Shown: positions 25,868 through 37,181, numbered from the stretch's first letter. The stretch is 64,000 bases of DNA from Paenibacillus lycopersici (GCF_010119935.1 NZ_CP048209.1:6360001-6424000); one strand, 5' to 3'. A program made the numbers and translations. Notes: generated by a model from the letters alone, not told the origin.

Positions 25868-26785
25868 CTACACTTTCAAATATTTCCGAACCGATAACGT
25901 GCTTCCCCAAACGCCGATCAGCATGCCGAGCACGAGCGTAATCGCCGATACGGTGAATCCCGCCTCCTGCAGCGTCACGAGCTTGATCATCATGAGTCCG
26001 AGCTCGAACTGAGAGGCGTCCACGAGCCGCGAATAACCGAACAACAGCAGGGCGATCGTAATCGCCGATCCCAGGAAGCCGATCAAGGCGCCTTCGATGA
26101 AGAACGGCCAGCGGATGAAGTTGTTCGTCGCGCCGACGAGCTTCATGATGCCGATTTCGCGGCGCCGCGCGAGAATGGTCATCTTGATCGTGTTGGAGAT
26201 CAGGAACATCGCGGTCACGGCCAGGCCGACGACGATGACAAGACCGATATTGCGGACGGCGTTCGTTACTTTGAACAGCGTCTCGACCGTTCCCTTGCCA
26301 TACTTCACGCTCGTGATCGGCTTCGTCTTGTCCGCGCTGCCGATGGCGTCGATCTTCTTCGCGGCGTACGCGATGTTCTGCGGATCGAACACGTCGACCG
26401 TGAACGAATCCGGCAGCGGATTGTTGGTCTTGTCGTACCCCTCCAGCAGCTCCGAGCCGTCGGCGCCGATGCTCGCGCGCAAATCTTCCAGCCCTTGCTC
26501 CTTGGACACGAACGCGACCTTCTTCACTTCGGGCAGATTCCCGATCGCGTTCTTCAGCTCGCTAATCTTCGCTTCCGGCGTGTCCAGCTGCAAATACACG
26601 CGGATCTGAACCTGACTTTCGATCTGATCGGCCACATTGTTGACGTTCAGCGCCAGCAGGAGGAATACGCCCAGAATGAACAGCGAAATGACGATGGAGC
26701 TCACGGAGGCGAAGGTCATCCATCCGTTGCGCACCACGTTCTTGACGCCCTCCCGCATATGGCGCAGCATGGTGCTAATTTTCAT
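25868..26785 (-). CDS. ftsX: Cell-division ABC transporter-like permease FtsX
   Basis: Membrane half of FtsEX, which passes ATP-driven signals to wall hydrolases outside. 305 aa. The N-terminal cytosolic segment MLRHMREGVKNVVRNGWMTF precedes TM1 (about 22-45). A large extracellular domain follows (QVRIYLQLDTPEAKISELK to about 165). Then three C-terminal spans with the permease motif TILARRREIGIMKLVGATNN. Its start overlaps the ftsE end by 11 nt, so translation is coupled. The EnvC-like gene follows without a gap. Confidence 0.96.
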   Translation of the reverse strand: MKISTMLRHMREGVKNVVRNGWMTFASVSSIVISLFILGVFLLLALNVNNVADQIESQVQIRVYLQLDTPEAKISELKNAIGNLPEVKKVAFVSKEQGLEDLRASIGADGSELLEGYDKTNNPLPDSFTVDVFDPQNIAYAAKKIDAIGSADKTKPITSVKYGKGTVETLFKVTNAVRNIGLVIVVGLAVTAMFLISNTIKMTILARRREIGIMKLVGATNNFIRWPFFIEGALIGFLGSAITIALLLFGYSRLVDASQFELGLMMIKLVTLQEAGFTVSAITLVLGMLIGVWGSTLSVRKYLKV

Positions 26786-27461
26786 AGCCGTACTCTCCTC
26801 TCACTTCGTCGCGCACGATCTGGCCGTTCTCGATGGCGATGACGCGTTTGCGGAGCGTATTGACGATTTCCTTGTTGTGCGTAGCCATGATGATGGTGGT
26901 GCCGCGGAAATTGATTTCTTCGAGCAGGTTCATGATGCCCCAGGAGGTTTCGGGATCGAGGTTGCCTGTCGGCTCGTCCGCCACGATGACGGAAGGGTTG
27001 TTGACGATGGCGCGCGCGATGGCGACGCGCTGCTGCTCGCCGCCGGACAGCTGCTGCGGCAGGCTGTTATGCTTGCCCCGCAGGCCGACAAGTTCGAGCA
27101 CGTCCATCGTCCGCTTCTTGATGATGCGCTTGGGCGCTTCGATGACTTCCATCGCGAACGCGATGTTCTCATAGACGGTCAGCTTCGGCAGCAGGCGGTA
27201 ATCCTGGAATATCACGCCGATGTTGCGGCGGACGTACGGGATCTTGCGCGGCTTCAGCTTGCCGATATTGAAACCGTTGACGGAGATTTGGCCTTTGGTC
27301 GGAACTTCCTCGCGGTAGATCAATTTCATGAAGGTCGATTTTCCGGCCCCGGAAGGCCCTACCAGGTAAACGAATTCATTGCGTTCTATAAGAACGGAAA
27401 CCCCGCGTAGCGCATGAGTGCCGTCGGCGTACGTCTTCCATATATCTTGAAGCTCGATCAC
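26775..27461 (-). CDS. ftsE: Cell-division ATP-binding protein FtsE
   Basis: ATPase of FtsEX. 228 aa, the normal size. Walker A GPSGAGKSTFMKLIYREE near residue 36, ABC signature LSGGEQQRVAIARAI, Walker B VIVADEPTGNLDPE and the switch His in MATHNKEIV. The start is GTG. It is first in the ftsE-ftsX-envC-like operon. Confidence 0.97.
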   Translation of the reverse strand: MIELQDIWKTYADGTHALRGVSVLIERNEFVYLVGPSGAGKSTFMKLIYREEVPTKGQISVNGFNIGKLKPRKIPYVRRNIGVIFQDYRLLPKLTVYENIAFAMEVIEAPKRIIKKRTMDVLELVGLRGKHNSLPQQLSGGEQQRVAIARAIVNNPSVIVADEPTGNLDPETSWGIMNLLEEINFRGTTIIMATHNKEIVNTLRKRVIAIENGQIVRDEVRGEYGYEN

Positions 27462-27875
27462 AATATCACATCCTGTAGATAGTCAGCTTTTGTATATTCG
27501 ACATATGGACGCCAAATCCTCTACGAAAGTCCCGAATTCTGCATTTTTCATATTTCTCATGTTGAGGTTTTTGACGACGCGCTGGCATATCGGCGTATAT
27601 TTTTCGACAAAGCCGTCGATTGGGGCTGCGGCGGGTAAAGCTGTCCGAAAGGCGGCTTATCGGCTTATTCGCCTGTCTGCGGCAGGTGAGCAAAGTTGGT
27701 AAGGCTCTCTGCAAGTTTACTGCCGGATTAGGACCTAGTGGCAAATAACCGCCCGTCTGCGCATATACATGTACGACCCCCTACCAAGGCGACGGCCTGA
27801 ATGTCTTCTGGCGGCGCTTGCCGCGCTGCATTCCGGCGAAATCGGGCCCAAGCATAGTTCAAGGAGTTGAGTGCA
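27462..27875. other. Divergent intergenic region with no convincing gene
   Basis: About 410 nt between ftsE (minus) and the VanW gene (plus). Only the VanW ribosome site (AAGGAG) at the right end is clear. A TTGACG near 27571 is followed by a possible TATATT at 19 bp, too loose to call. In Bacillus a cytochrome gene (cccB) sits beside ftsE; nothing like it is here. Confidence 0.6.
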
Positions 27876-29360
27876 TTGAAAATCAAGGTCCTCCATCTAA
27901 CGTGGACATTGTTCGCGCTCTGTCTGCTGCTGTTCTCCGCCGGCTGGGGCGGCGTATGGGTCTACGCTTCGCAGAAGGCCGTACCGAAAGAATTGGCGCT
28001 TGCGATCGGCGGCGCCGCTGCCGGGAATCGCGCGACGGCGATTCATGGCAGCGCATCGACTGCTCTGAACGGCTTGAATATAGCGGACGCCAAAGCGACA
28101 ATCGCCGAACGGAAGTCGGCGATCGAGCGGCTCCGCCTGACGGCGAGCGGCGGACCCTCGAACGCCCGGCAGCATTCCTGGACGCTGGCCGAGCTCGGTC
28201 TTGCCGTAGACGCGACGGCGGCGGAGGCCGCGCTCGACACGCTGGAACGCGGCAGCTTGCTCGAACGAGCCAAAGCCCGCTGGCGATTCCCGGATCGATT
28301 GCGCATCGCCGTGACCTGGGATCAAGCGAAGTTCAAGTCGCAAATGCGCAGCCAGTGGGGATTTCTCGACACCGGAGAGCCTGTCGACGCGAAGCGGACG
28401 ATCACGAACGATGATCGGGTCGCGTACACGCCGCATAAAGACGCCTATCGGCTGGATACGGATGCGATGTTCCGAAGCGCTGTGAAGGCCGTGGAGTCGG
28501 CGCTCGGCCAGGACTGGAGCGGAGTCTTGAAGCCATTGGGCATTCAGGTCGAGCTTCAGGTCATTCATCCCGCCATCACCCTCGAGCGATTGAAAGCCGA
28601 AGGCGTGGAGCGCAAGATTAGCGCGTTCACGACCGATTTCAAGACAAGCGGCTCCGGGCGCGCGTACAACGTGGAAATGACGGCCCGTACGCTGGACGGC
28701 TGGGTGCTAGCTCCGGGCGACGTGTTCGACTACGGCAAGGTCGTCAAGGCCACGAACGAGCATTACGGCTACCGCGCAGCGCCGGTCATCTTGAACGGCG
28801 CATTCGTCGACGGGGTCGGGGGCGGCATCTGCCAAGTGTCCAGCACGCTGTACAATGCGGCGCTGCGGGCCGGGCTCGAGCTCGTGGAGCGGCGGAACCA
28901 CTCCCTGCCGGTCTCTTATTTGCCGCTCGGCCAGGATGCGACGTTCGCGGAGGGAGCCATCAACTTCCGCTTCAAGAACACGACCGGCAAAACGCTCGTC
29001 ATCCGCACGTCCGTCAAGGACCGGCGGTTGACCGTGAAGCTGTTCGGGACGATGCCGAAGAATGTCAGCTACACCATCGCCTCGAAGACGATCCGCACGA
29101 TCGCCCCGACGGTCAAAGAAGTGGCGCGGGCCACGCTGAATCCCGGTTCACGGCAGCTCCTGACGCCGGGCAAATCGGGCTACATCGTGGAAACGTACCG
29201 CTCCAAGCTCGTGGACGGCAAAGTCGTCGCGAGCAGCCGGATCTCGCGCGATACGTATAAGGCGCAGCCCGTCGTGTACGCCGTTGCCCCGGAGCAAACG
29301 TCGCCCGGCGGCAGCCTGGAGGAGCAAAAGCCGCTGTTGGAGGACGGCGTGGCGGAGTGA
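27876..29360 (+). CDS. VanW-family exported protein with G5-like C-terminus
   Basis: A 494-aa predicted membrane-anchored wall protein of unknown biochemical role; the name comes from the vanB glycopeptide-resistance cluster. The TTG start was chosen because AAGGAG lies 9 nt upstream; a TTG right after the site is too close. N-terminal signal anchor (HLTWTLFALCLLLFSAGW), a region of about 200 residues resembling the YoaR/PG-binding_4 type, then the VanW core with GGGICQVSSTLYNAAL, ERRNHSLPVSYLPLGQDAT and INFRFKNTTGKTLVI. The last 90 residues look like a G5 domain (GKSGYIVETYRSKLVDGK). No resistance genes adjoin it. Its stop codon abuts an 11-bp tandem repeat. Confidence 0.85.
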   Translation: MKIKVLHLTWTLFALCLLLFSAGWGGVWVYASQKAVPKELALAIGGAAAGNRATAIHGSASTALNGLNIADAKATIAERKSAIERLRLTASGGPSNARQHSWTLAELGLAVDATAAEAALDTLERGSLLERAKARWRFPDRLRIAVTWDQAKFKSQMRSQWGFLDTGEPVDAKRTITNDDRVAYTPHKDAYRLDTDAMFRSAVKAVESALGQDWSGVLKPLGIQVELQVIHPAITLERLKAEGVERKISAFTTDFKTSGSGRAYNVEMTARTLDGWVLAPGDVFDYGKVVKATNEHYGYRAAPVILNGAFVDGVGGGICQVSSTLYNAALRAGLELVERRNHSLPVSYLPLGQDATFAEGAINFRFKNTTGKTLVIRTSVKDRRLTVKLFGTMPKNVSYTIASKTIRTIAPTVKEVARATLNPGSRQLLTPGKSGYIVETYRSKLVDGKVVASSRISRDTYKAQPVVYAVAPEQTSPGGSLEEQKPLLEDGVAE

Positions 29361-29514
29361 GCGGTTGTGGAGCGGTTGTGGAGTAGTTGTCGAGTAGTTG
29401 TCGAGTAGTTGTTGAGTAGTTGTTGAGTAGTTGTTGAGTAGTTGTTGAGTAGTTGTTGAGTAGTTGTTGAGTAGTTGTTGAGTAGTCGTCGAGTGATTGT
29501 TGAGTGGTTGTTCG
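29361..29514. repeat. 14-copy tandem repeat of an 11-bp unit
   Basis: Unit GTAGTTGTTGA; seven central copies (29405-29481) are identical and the flanking copies carry one to a few changes (GCGGTTGTGGA, GTAGTTGTCGA, GTAGTCGTCGA, GTGATTGTTGA). The plus strand of the core unit has no C. It starts one base after the VanW stop and lies between convergent genes. The minus strand is open in all three frames across it, which creates false STTTQQLLNNY-like proteins. Confidence 0.95.
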
Positions 29515-29600
29515 GAGATGGTAGTTGTGCAATATGCGGAATTTCGCGCTGTGCCGGGTTGCGCGAAGCGAGCAAGTATTGCGAAGTTCTGTGCCGCAGA

Positions 29601-29651
29601 CAAAGAAGCCTCCTCCCGATGCCGACGATGTCGTCGGCCGGAAGGAGGCTT
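29601..29651 (-). terminator. Terminator of the arg operon after argH
   Basis: AAGCCTCCT/AGGAGGCTT outer arms and GCCGACGA/TCGTCGGC inner arms, followed on the minus strand by CUUUGUCU. It sits 24 nt after the argH stop. Confidence 0.8.
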
Positions 29652-29675
29652 GTCCTGTTGGATACCTTGATGCGA

Positions 29676-31091
29676 TTAACGGCTGCGTTCCGCGTATTCC
29701 GCGACCCAAGCCGCCGTTCCCGCCAGCTCGTTCTCGGCGCGAACGATCGCTTCGCCGACTTGCTTCGTAGCCGTGCCGCCGAAGACGTTGCGGGCGTTCA
29801 CCACATTCTCCGGTTGAAGCACGGCGTAGATCCGCTCGTCGAACAGCGAAGAGAATTGCTTGAACTCGTCGAGCGTCAGGTCGAGCAAGTATTTGCCCTG
29901 CTGAATGCAGTACAGCACCGTCTTGCCGATGACTTCATGCGCCTGACGGAACGGCAGTCCTTTGCCGACGAGGAAGTCGGCGATGTCCGTCGCGTTGGAG
30001 AAGTCCTGGTTCACGGCCTGGCGCATCCGGTCCTTGTTGACTTTCATCGTCGCGATCATCGGCGCGAACAACTGCAGCGCGCCCTGCAGCGTGCGAACCG
30101 TATCGAACATGCCTTCCTTGTCTTCCTGCATGTCCTTGTTGTACGCAAGCGGCAGCGACTTCAGCACGGTCAGCAGGCCGACGAGGTTGCCGTAGACGCG
30201 GCCCGTCTTCCCGCGGACAAGCTCCGGCACGTCGGGGTTCTTCTTCTGCGGCATGATGCTGCTGCCCGTGCAGAACGCATCGTCCAGCTCCACGAAGTGG
30301 AACTCCGTGCTCGACCAGAGGATCAGCTCCTCGCTGAGACGCGACAGGTGCATCATGATGATCGATGCATGCGACAGGAACTCGAGGATGAAGTCGCGGT
30401 CGCTGACCGCATCCAGGCTGTTCTCGTACACGCGGTCGAACTTCAGCTGACTCGCCACGAAATGGCGATCGATCGGGAATGTCGTGCCTGCCAGCGCGCC
30501 TGCGCCGAGCGGCAGCATGTTCACGCGCTTGTAGCTGTCCTGCAGACGCTCGATGTCGCGGCCGAACATGCTGACATACGCCATCATATGATGCGCGAAC
30601 AGAATCGGCTGCGCGCGCTGCAGATGCGTATAGCCCGGCAGGATCGTGTCGATGTTGGCTTTCGCCTGCGTTACGAGCGCCTCCTGCAGCTTGTGCAGCA
30701 TGTCCACGAACTCGACGACGCGTTTGCGCAGGTACAGATGCATGTCCGTGGCTACCTGGTCGTTGCGGCTGCGCCCCGTGTGCAGCTTGCCGCCGACCGG
30801 TCCAACGTCGTCGATCAGCGTCTTCTCGATGTTCATATGAATGTCTTCGTCCGCAATCGCAAACTCCAAGTCGTTACGCTTGATGCGCTGCAGGACGCGG
30901 TGCAGGCCGTCCTTGATCGTCTCGACGTCCGCCGCCGGCAGGATGCCCTGCTTGCCCAGCATCGTGACATGCGCCAAACTGCCTTGAATGTCTTCCTCGG
31001 CCAACTCTTTGTCAAACGTAATCGATGCCGTATACTCTTCAACCAGCTGGTCGGTTTTCTTCGTAAACCGGCCGCCCCATAATTTACTCAC
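29676..31091 (-). CDS. argH: Argininosuccinate lyase
   Basis: Splits argininosuccinate into arginine and fumarate, the last step of arginine synthesis, in the cytosol. 471 aa. Fumarase/lyase superfamily signature GSSIMPQKKNPDVPEL with the catalytic serine loop, plus TGRSRNDQVATDMHL and GYTHLQRAQPILFAHH. The GTG of VSKLWGGRF was chosen, with AAGGAG 10 nt upstream. Last gene of argCJBDFGH; a 164-nt gap with a strong hairpin separates it from argG. Confidence 0.97.
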   Translation of the reverse strand: MSKLWGGRFTKKTDQLVEEYTASITFDKELAEEDIQGSLAHVTMLGKQGILPAADVETIKDGLHRVLQRIKRNDLEFAIADEDIHMNIEKTLIDDVGPVGGKLHTGRSRNDQVATDMHLYLRKRVVEFVDMLHKLQEALVTQAKANIDTILPGYTHLQRAQPILFAHHMMAYVSMFGRDIERLQDSYKRVNMLPLGAGALAGTTFPIDRHFVASQLKFDRVYENSLDAVSDRDFILEFLSHASIIMMHLSRLSEELILWSSTEFHFVELDDAFCTGSSIMPQKKNPDVPELVRGKTGRVYGNLVGLLTVLKSLPLAYNKDMQEDKEGMFDTVRTLQGALQLFAPMIATMKVNKDRMRQAVNQDFSNATDIADFLVGKGLPFRQAHEVIGKTVLYCIQQGKYLLDLTLDEFKQFSSLFDERIYAVLQPENVVNARNVFGGTATKQVGEAIVRAENELAGTAAWVAEYAERSR

Positions 31092-31133
31092 GCGCGGTGC
31101 ACTCCTTTGTCGTATCATGCCTATCTGCCGAAC

Positions 31134-31166
31134 GACCCGGACCGGCATGATGCGCCGGCCCGGGTC
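31134..31166 (-). other. Strong hairpin between argG and argH
   Basis: GACCCGGACCGGC pairs with GCCGGCCCGGGTC at all but one position, 7-nt loop, no U-run. It may modulate mRNA stability or read-through within the operon. Confidence 0.5.
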
Positions 31167-31255
31167 AGCTTAAGCGGAATGCCCGGCTCTTATTCTCCCG
31201 GCCTTCCTATCGGCAAGCCCGCGTGACCGCCGGCCGCCATCTTTCGCTTATTCGC

Positions 31256-32494
<1,239 letters not shown>

Positions 32495-32530
32495 AAGTAC
32501 GCTCCTTAAAGGATGATAATTTCGGGAAAC

Positions 32531-32687
32531 TTTAAGTGCATGCCCTGCGGGCGAGGTGGGCTCCAATCGCTGTTGTAGTCGGATTATTTTTGATCACCTA
32601 AAATATAAATAGGGTATAATCCGACTACAAAGGCGACCGTTAACACTTTTCCACCTCACCCCGCCCTCCGGGCACTTCTTAAATGAT
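32531..32687. repeat. MITE-like imperfect long inverted repeat between argF and argG
   Basis: Perfect 15-bp inner arms TTGTAGTCGGATTAT (32573-32587) and ATAATCCGACTACAA (32616-32630) flank a 28-nt AT-rich centre. Outer arms are imperfect but clearly related: TTTAAG, TGC, GGGCG and GAGGTGG recur in the same order on both sides, with TCGC next to the inner arm. No ORF inside. The whole could fold as one large hairpin in the argF-argG mRNA. The flanking gap also has AGCCTGCTT/AAGCAGGCT arms at 32748-32796; the remainder of 32495-32838 shows no gene. Confidence 0.6.
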
Positions 32688-32838
32688 TTCCTGGAGTGAG
32701 CTGGGACAGAAAACCGTGGGTCTCGGCATGAGCCAAGCCTCGCCCGCAGCCTGCTTCACGGTCAGAACCTATCCGGGCGCCAGCCGCAAGCAGGCTACAA
32801 AGCAAAAACCAACATCTATATGCAAAGCCTTAACTCCG

Positions 32839-33798
<960 letters not shown>

Positions 33799-33814
33799 CG
33801 TGAATCTCCTCTCG

Positions 33815-35029
33815 TTACAACTGCGCCGCAGCGGTCTGGTCTGCGAATACCGAGGTCAGGATGCTTACGCCTTGATCGACTTCCTCGCGCGAAATAATCA
33901 GGCTCGGCAGCAGACGGACGACGTTCGGTCCGGCCGTGATGACGAACAAGCCGCGCTGCTGCGCTTCCGCGACGATTCCGGCGACCGGTCCGGTGCATTC
34001 GATGCCGATAATCATGCCTCTGCCGCGAACCTCTTTCACGAACGGATTGCCGGCCAGCTTGGCACGCAGCTCGCTAATCAAGTATTCGCCCGTCACTGCC
34101 GCGCGGTCGGCCGCTTTCTCTTTAAGGATCGTTTCGATCGTCACTTTCACGACGGCCGTCGCGATCGGCGTTCCGCCGAACGTGGAACCGTGGCTGCCCG
34201 CCGAGAAGGCCTCGGACAGCTCGCCCTTCGCCAGCATGGCGCCGACCGGGAAGCCGCTTCCCAGACCTTTCGCAAGCGTGAAAATATCCGGTTCGATTCC
34301 GTAGTGCTGGAAACCGAACATTTTGCCGGTACGACCCATGCCCGTTTGAATCTCGTCGACGATGAGCAATACGCCGCGTTCCTTGCAAAGCTTCGCCAGG
34401 TGCTGAAGGAAGGCCGGCTCGACCGGGATAATGCCGCCTTCGGCTTGAATCGTCTCGATCATGACCGCGGCCGTCTTATCGGTAATCGCCGCTTCCAGCG
34501 CATCGATGTCATGCAGCGGAATATAGCGGAAGCCTTCCGGCAGCGGCAGGAAGCCTTCTTTCACTTTCTCCTGGCCGGTTGCCGTCAGCGTCGCCAGCGT
34601 ACGTCCGTGGAAGGATTGGGCGAACGTAAGAATCTCGTAGCGGCCGTTGCCCTTCACCTTCTGCTGGTAACGGCGGGCGAGCTTGATCGCCGCCTCGTTC
34701 GCTTCCGCGCCGGTGCTGCAGAAGAACACTTGGTCCGCGTGGCTGTTGTCCGTGAGCAGCTTCGCCGCCGCCTCCTGGTTCGGTATGTGGAACAGGTTGG
34801 AGACATGCCACAGCTCATCGAGCTGCTTCACGAGCGCGTCCTTCACCGGCTTCGGCGCATGGCCGAGGTTCGTAACGGCAATGCCGCTCATGAAATCGAG
34901 ATATTTGTTGCCTTGGTCGTCCCACAGCCAGCTGCCCTCGCCTTTCACCAGCGCGATCGGATATCTGGCATATGTCGGGAACAGCGAGCTTCCCCCGTTC
35001 ACTGCAGCGCCATTGTTCGTTTCGCTCAT
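33815..35029 (-). CDS. argD: Acetylornithine aminotransferase
   Basis: PLP enzyme converting N-acetylglutamate semialdehyde to N-acetylornithine. 404 aa. The Schiff-base lysine is in DIFTLAKGLGSGFPVGAML, with the conserved DEIQTGMGRTGKMFG ahead of it and STGAEANEAAIKLAR near residue 104. It lies between argB (33 nt upstream) and argF (16 nt downstream) in the operon. Confidence 0.96.
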   Translation of the reverse strand: MSETNNGAAVNGGSSLFPTYARYPIALVKGEGSWLWDDQGNKYLDFMSGIAVTNLGHAPKPVKDALVKQLDELWHVSNLFHIPNQEAAAKLLTDNSHADQVFFCSTGAEANEAAIKLARRYQQKVKGNGRYEILTFAQSFHGRTLATLTATGQEKVKEGFLPLPEGFRYIPLHDIDALEAAITDKTAAVMIETIQAEGGIIPVEPAFLQHLAKLCKERGVLLIVDEIQTGMGRTGKMFGFQHYGIEPDIFTLAKGLGSGFPVGAMLAKGELSEAFSAGSHGSTFGGTPIATAVVKVTIETILKEKAADRAAVTGEYLISELRAKLAGNPFVKEVRGRGMIIGIECTGPVAGIVAEAQQRGLFVITAGPNVVRLLPSLIISREEVDQGVSILTSVFADQTAAAQL

Positions 35030-35062
35030 CTTACGTTCACCCTCTCAATAAAAATAAATGAA

Positions 35063-35842
35063 TTATTGCTGTACGATCCGCGTGCCGATGCCGCCTTCGA
35101 GTACGGCCTTGCTGAGCACGCCCGGCATGTCGCCGTTCACGATCACGACTTCCTTCACGTCGCCCTGGATGCAGGCGATCGCCGCGCGCACCTTCGGAAT
35201 CATGCCGCCGTAAATCTCGCCGCTTGCGATCATCGCTTCGATCTGCTCGACCGTCACGGACGGCAGCACCTGCTTCTCGCCGTTCATGATGCCCGGCACG
35301 TCGGTGACGACGATCATCCGCTCCACGCCGAGATGCGAAGCGACCGCGCCGGCCGCCGTGTCCGCGTTGATGTTGTACCGCTGCGCCGCCGCGTCGATGC
35401 CGATCGGGGCGATGACCGGGATGTAGCCCATGTTCATCACGCCTTCGATGATCGCGGCGTTCACGTCCGTCACGTCGCCGACGAAGCCGATCTCGGCCGC
35501 GTTCGCCACCGGCCGTGCCTGAATCAGCTCGCCGTCCACGCCGGAGAGGCCGAGCGCGCGCGCGCCGCTCTGTTGGATGCGGCGGACGATCTCCTTGTTG
35601 ATGCGCCCCGCCAGCACCATCTCGACAACGTCCAGCACTTCATTGCTCGTCTTGCGCAGGCCGCCGACGAATTCGCTCTCGATGCCGAGCTTGCCGAGCG
35701 TCTCGGAGATCGCCGGACCGCCGCCGTGCACGATGACCACCTTCACGCCCTGCGCCTGCAAGTCGCGCAGCTCCTCGAAGAAGGAGGCCGGCAGCGCCGC
35801 AAGCGTGCTGCCGCCGCATTTCATGACAAACCGTTGTTCCAT
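35063..35842 (-). CDS. argB: Acetylglutamate kinase
   Basis: Phosphorylates N-acetylglutamate with ATP. 259 aa, amino-acid kinase fold: KCGGSTLAAL at the N-terminus, VIVHGGGPAISETLGKLG near residue 35, AGRINKEIVRRIQ and INADTAAGAVASHLG. The N-terminus lacks the long extension of arginine-inhibited forms, which fits the short type. ATG has a loosely spaced GAAGGGAA upstream. 59 nt separate it from argJ, including a 15-bp tandem duplication. Confidence 0.95.
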   Translation of the reverse strand: MEQRFVMKCGGSTLAALPASFFEELRDLQAQGVKVVIVHGGGPAISETLGKLGIESEFVGGLRKTSNEVLDVVEMVLAGRINKEIVRRIQQSGARALGLSGVDGELIQARPVANAAEIGFVGDVTDVNAAIIEGVMNMGYIPVIAPIGIDAAAQRYNINADTAAGAVASHLGVERMIVVTDVPGIMNGEKQVLPSVTVEQIEAMIASGEIYGGMIPKVRAAIACIQGDVKEVVIVNGDMPGVLSKAVLEGGIGTRIVQQ

Positions 35843-35886
35843 GGATCGATCCGTTCCCTTCTAACCGAAATTCAACGCTGCCTCCG

Positions 35887-35916
35887 CTACGTACGGTACG
35901 CCTACGTACGGTACGC
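35887..35916. repeat. 15-bp perfect tandem duplication at the argJ stop codon
   Basis: CTACGTACGGTACGC occurs twice in direct succession. The argJ stop lies in the copy nearer the gene; the second copy lies in the argJ-argB gap, so the reading frame is unharmed. Confidence 0.9.
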
Positions 35917-37143
35917 CGCGTTGATGCGGACGTAATCGTACGTCAGGTCGCAGCCCCATGCCGTTGCCGTACCTTCGCCCATATGGAGATCCACGTGGAT
36001 GACGACCGTGTCGCCCTTCAAATATTCCAGCGCGGCGTCCTCTTCGAACGCCACCGGACGCGATTGCGTCAACGTGACGATGTCGCCGAGCGCGATGTCG
36101 ACCGTCTCTACGTTGACCGTCACGCCCGCGCGGCCGACCGCCGCGATAATGCGGCCCCAGTTCGCGTCCGCGCCGAACACGGCCGATTTCACGAGCGACG
36201 AGCCGATGACCGTCTTCGCGATCGCCTGCGCCGCCGCGTCATCCGCCGCGCCGCGCACCTGCACTTCCACCAGCTTCGTCGCGCCTTCGCCGTCGCGCGC
36301 GATCGCTTTCGCCAGCACTTCGCACACGTAGCGAAGGCCTTCGGCGAACGCCGCGTAGTCCGCGTGGCTCTCCGTCAGCTCCGCATTGCCGGCACAGCCG
36401 CTGGCCATCGCAACGAGCATATCGTTCGTGCTCGTATCACCGTCCACCGTAATCATGTTGAACGTCAGGTCCGTGGCTTGGCGGAGCAGCTTGTGCAGCG
36501 CTTCACTGCCGATCGCCGCGTCCGTCGTCACGAAACCGAGCATCGTCGCCATGTTCGGATGGATCATGCCGCTGCCTTTGGACGCGCCCGCGATATGTAC
36601 GGTGCGGCCGTCCACATTGACGGATACGCACGCTTCCTTCTTCACGAGGTCCGTCGTCAGAATCGCCTGGCAGAAGTCGTTCGCCGCTTCGTAGGAGTCG
36701 CCCAGCCGGGCAGGGAGCTCCGCGATGCCGCCGCGCACGCGGTCCATCTTCAGCAGCTCGCCGATCACGCCCGTCGATGCCACGGCCACCTGCTCCGCGG
36801 GCACGCCGATCGCTTGCGCGAACGCGCTGCGCATCTCGTACGCGTCGGCTTCGCCCTGCTTGCCGGTGCACGCGTTGGCGTTGCCGCTGTTGACGATGAC
36901 GGCGCGCAGCTTGCCGCCTGCGCCGATGCTCGCGCGCGTGACGGCGATCGGCGCCGCCTGGAACGCGTTCGTCGTGTACACGCCGGCCGCCGCGGCGGGT
37001 ACGTCGCATACGATGGCGCCGAGATCGTGGCGCGTCGTTTTCTTCAGGCCGCAGTGCAGGCCGGCGGCTCTAAAGCCCTTGGGGGTCGTGACCGAGCCGT
37101 TCGGCACGACCGTGAATGATGCGGAAGTGTTCCCCTGTCCCAT
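35902..37143 (-). CDS. argJ: Bifunctional ornithine acetyltransferase / N-acetylglutamate synthase
   Basis: Recycles the acetyl group from acetylornithine to glutamate and can also make acetylglutamate from acetyl-CoA. 413 aa. The autoproteolysis site is HPNMATMLGF, where the Thr becomes the N-terminus of the beta chain and the nucleophile. Other family stretches: NSGNANACTGKQGEADA, DLTFNMITVDGDTSTNDM and FGADANWGRIIAAVGRAGV. Presence of ArgJ means the cyclic pathway; no argE or argA is seen here. Follows argC by 38 nt. Confidence 0.96.
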   Translation of the reverse strand: MGQGNTSASFTVVPNGSVTTPKGFRAAGLHCGLKKTTRHDLGAIVCDVPAAAAGVYTTNAFQAAPIAVTRASIGAGGKLRAVIVNSGNANACTGKQGEADAYEMRSAFAQAIGVPAEQVAVASTGVIGELLKMDRVRGGIAELPARLGDSYEAANDFCQAILTTDLVKKEACVSVNVDGRTVHIAGASKGSGMIHPNMATMLGFVTTDAAIGSEALHKLLRQATDLTFNMITVDGDTSTNDMLVAMASGCAGNAELTESHADYAAFAEGLRYVCEVLAKAIARDGEGATKLVEVQVRGAADDAAAQAIAKTVIGSSLVKSAVFGADANWGRIIAAVGRAGVTVNVETVDIALGDIVTLTQSRPVAFEEDAALEYLKGDTVVIHVDLHMGEGTATAWGCDLTYDYVRINAAYRT

Positions 37144-37181
37144 TGTTCAATCGCTTCTCCTTCTGCGCATAGGGTTCTATT

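Noticed and set aside
27490..27702. 70-aa plus-strand open frame upstream of the VanW gene
   Set aside because: No ribosome site, no family resemblance, and it overlaps the expected ftsE promoter region.
29113..29709. Three overlapping minus-strand frames with STTTQQLLNN repeats
   Set aside because: They arise because an 11-bp stop-free repeat is open in every frame. They run antisense into the VanW gene and have no start signals.
32495..32838. T-box or arginine riboswitch in the argF-argG gap
   Set aside because: No T-box sequence (GGTGGTACCGCG-like), no specifier loop and no terminator/antiterminator pair; the arms fit an inverted-repeat element better.
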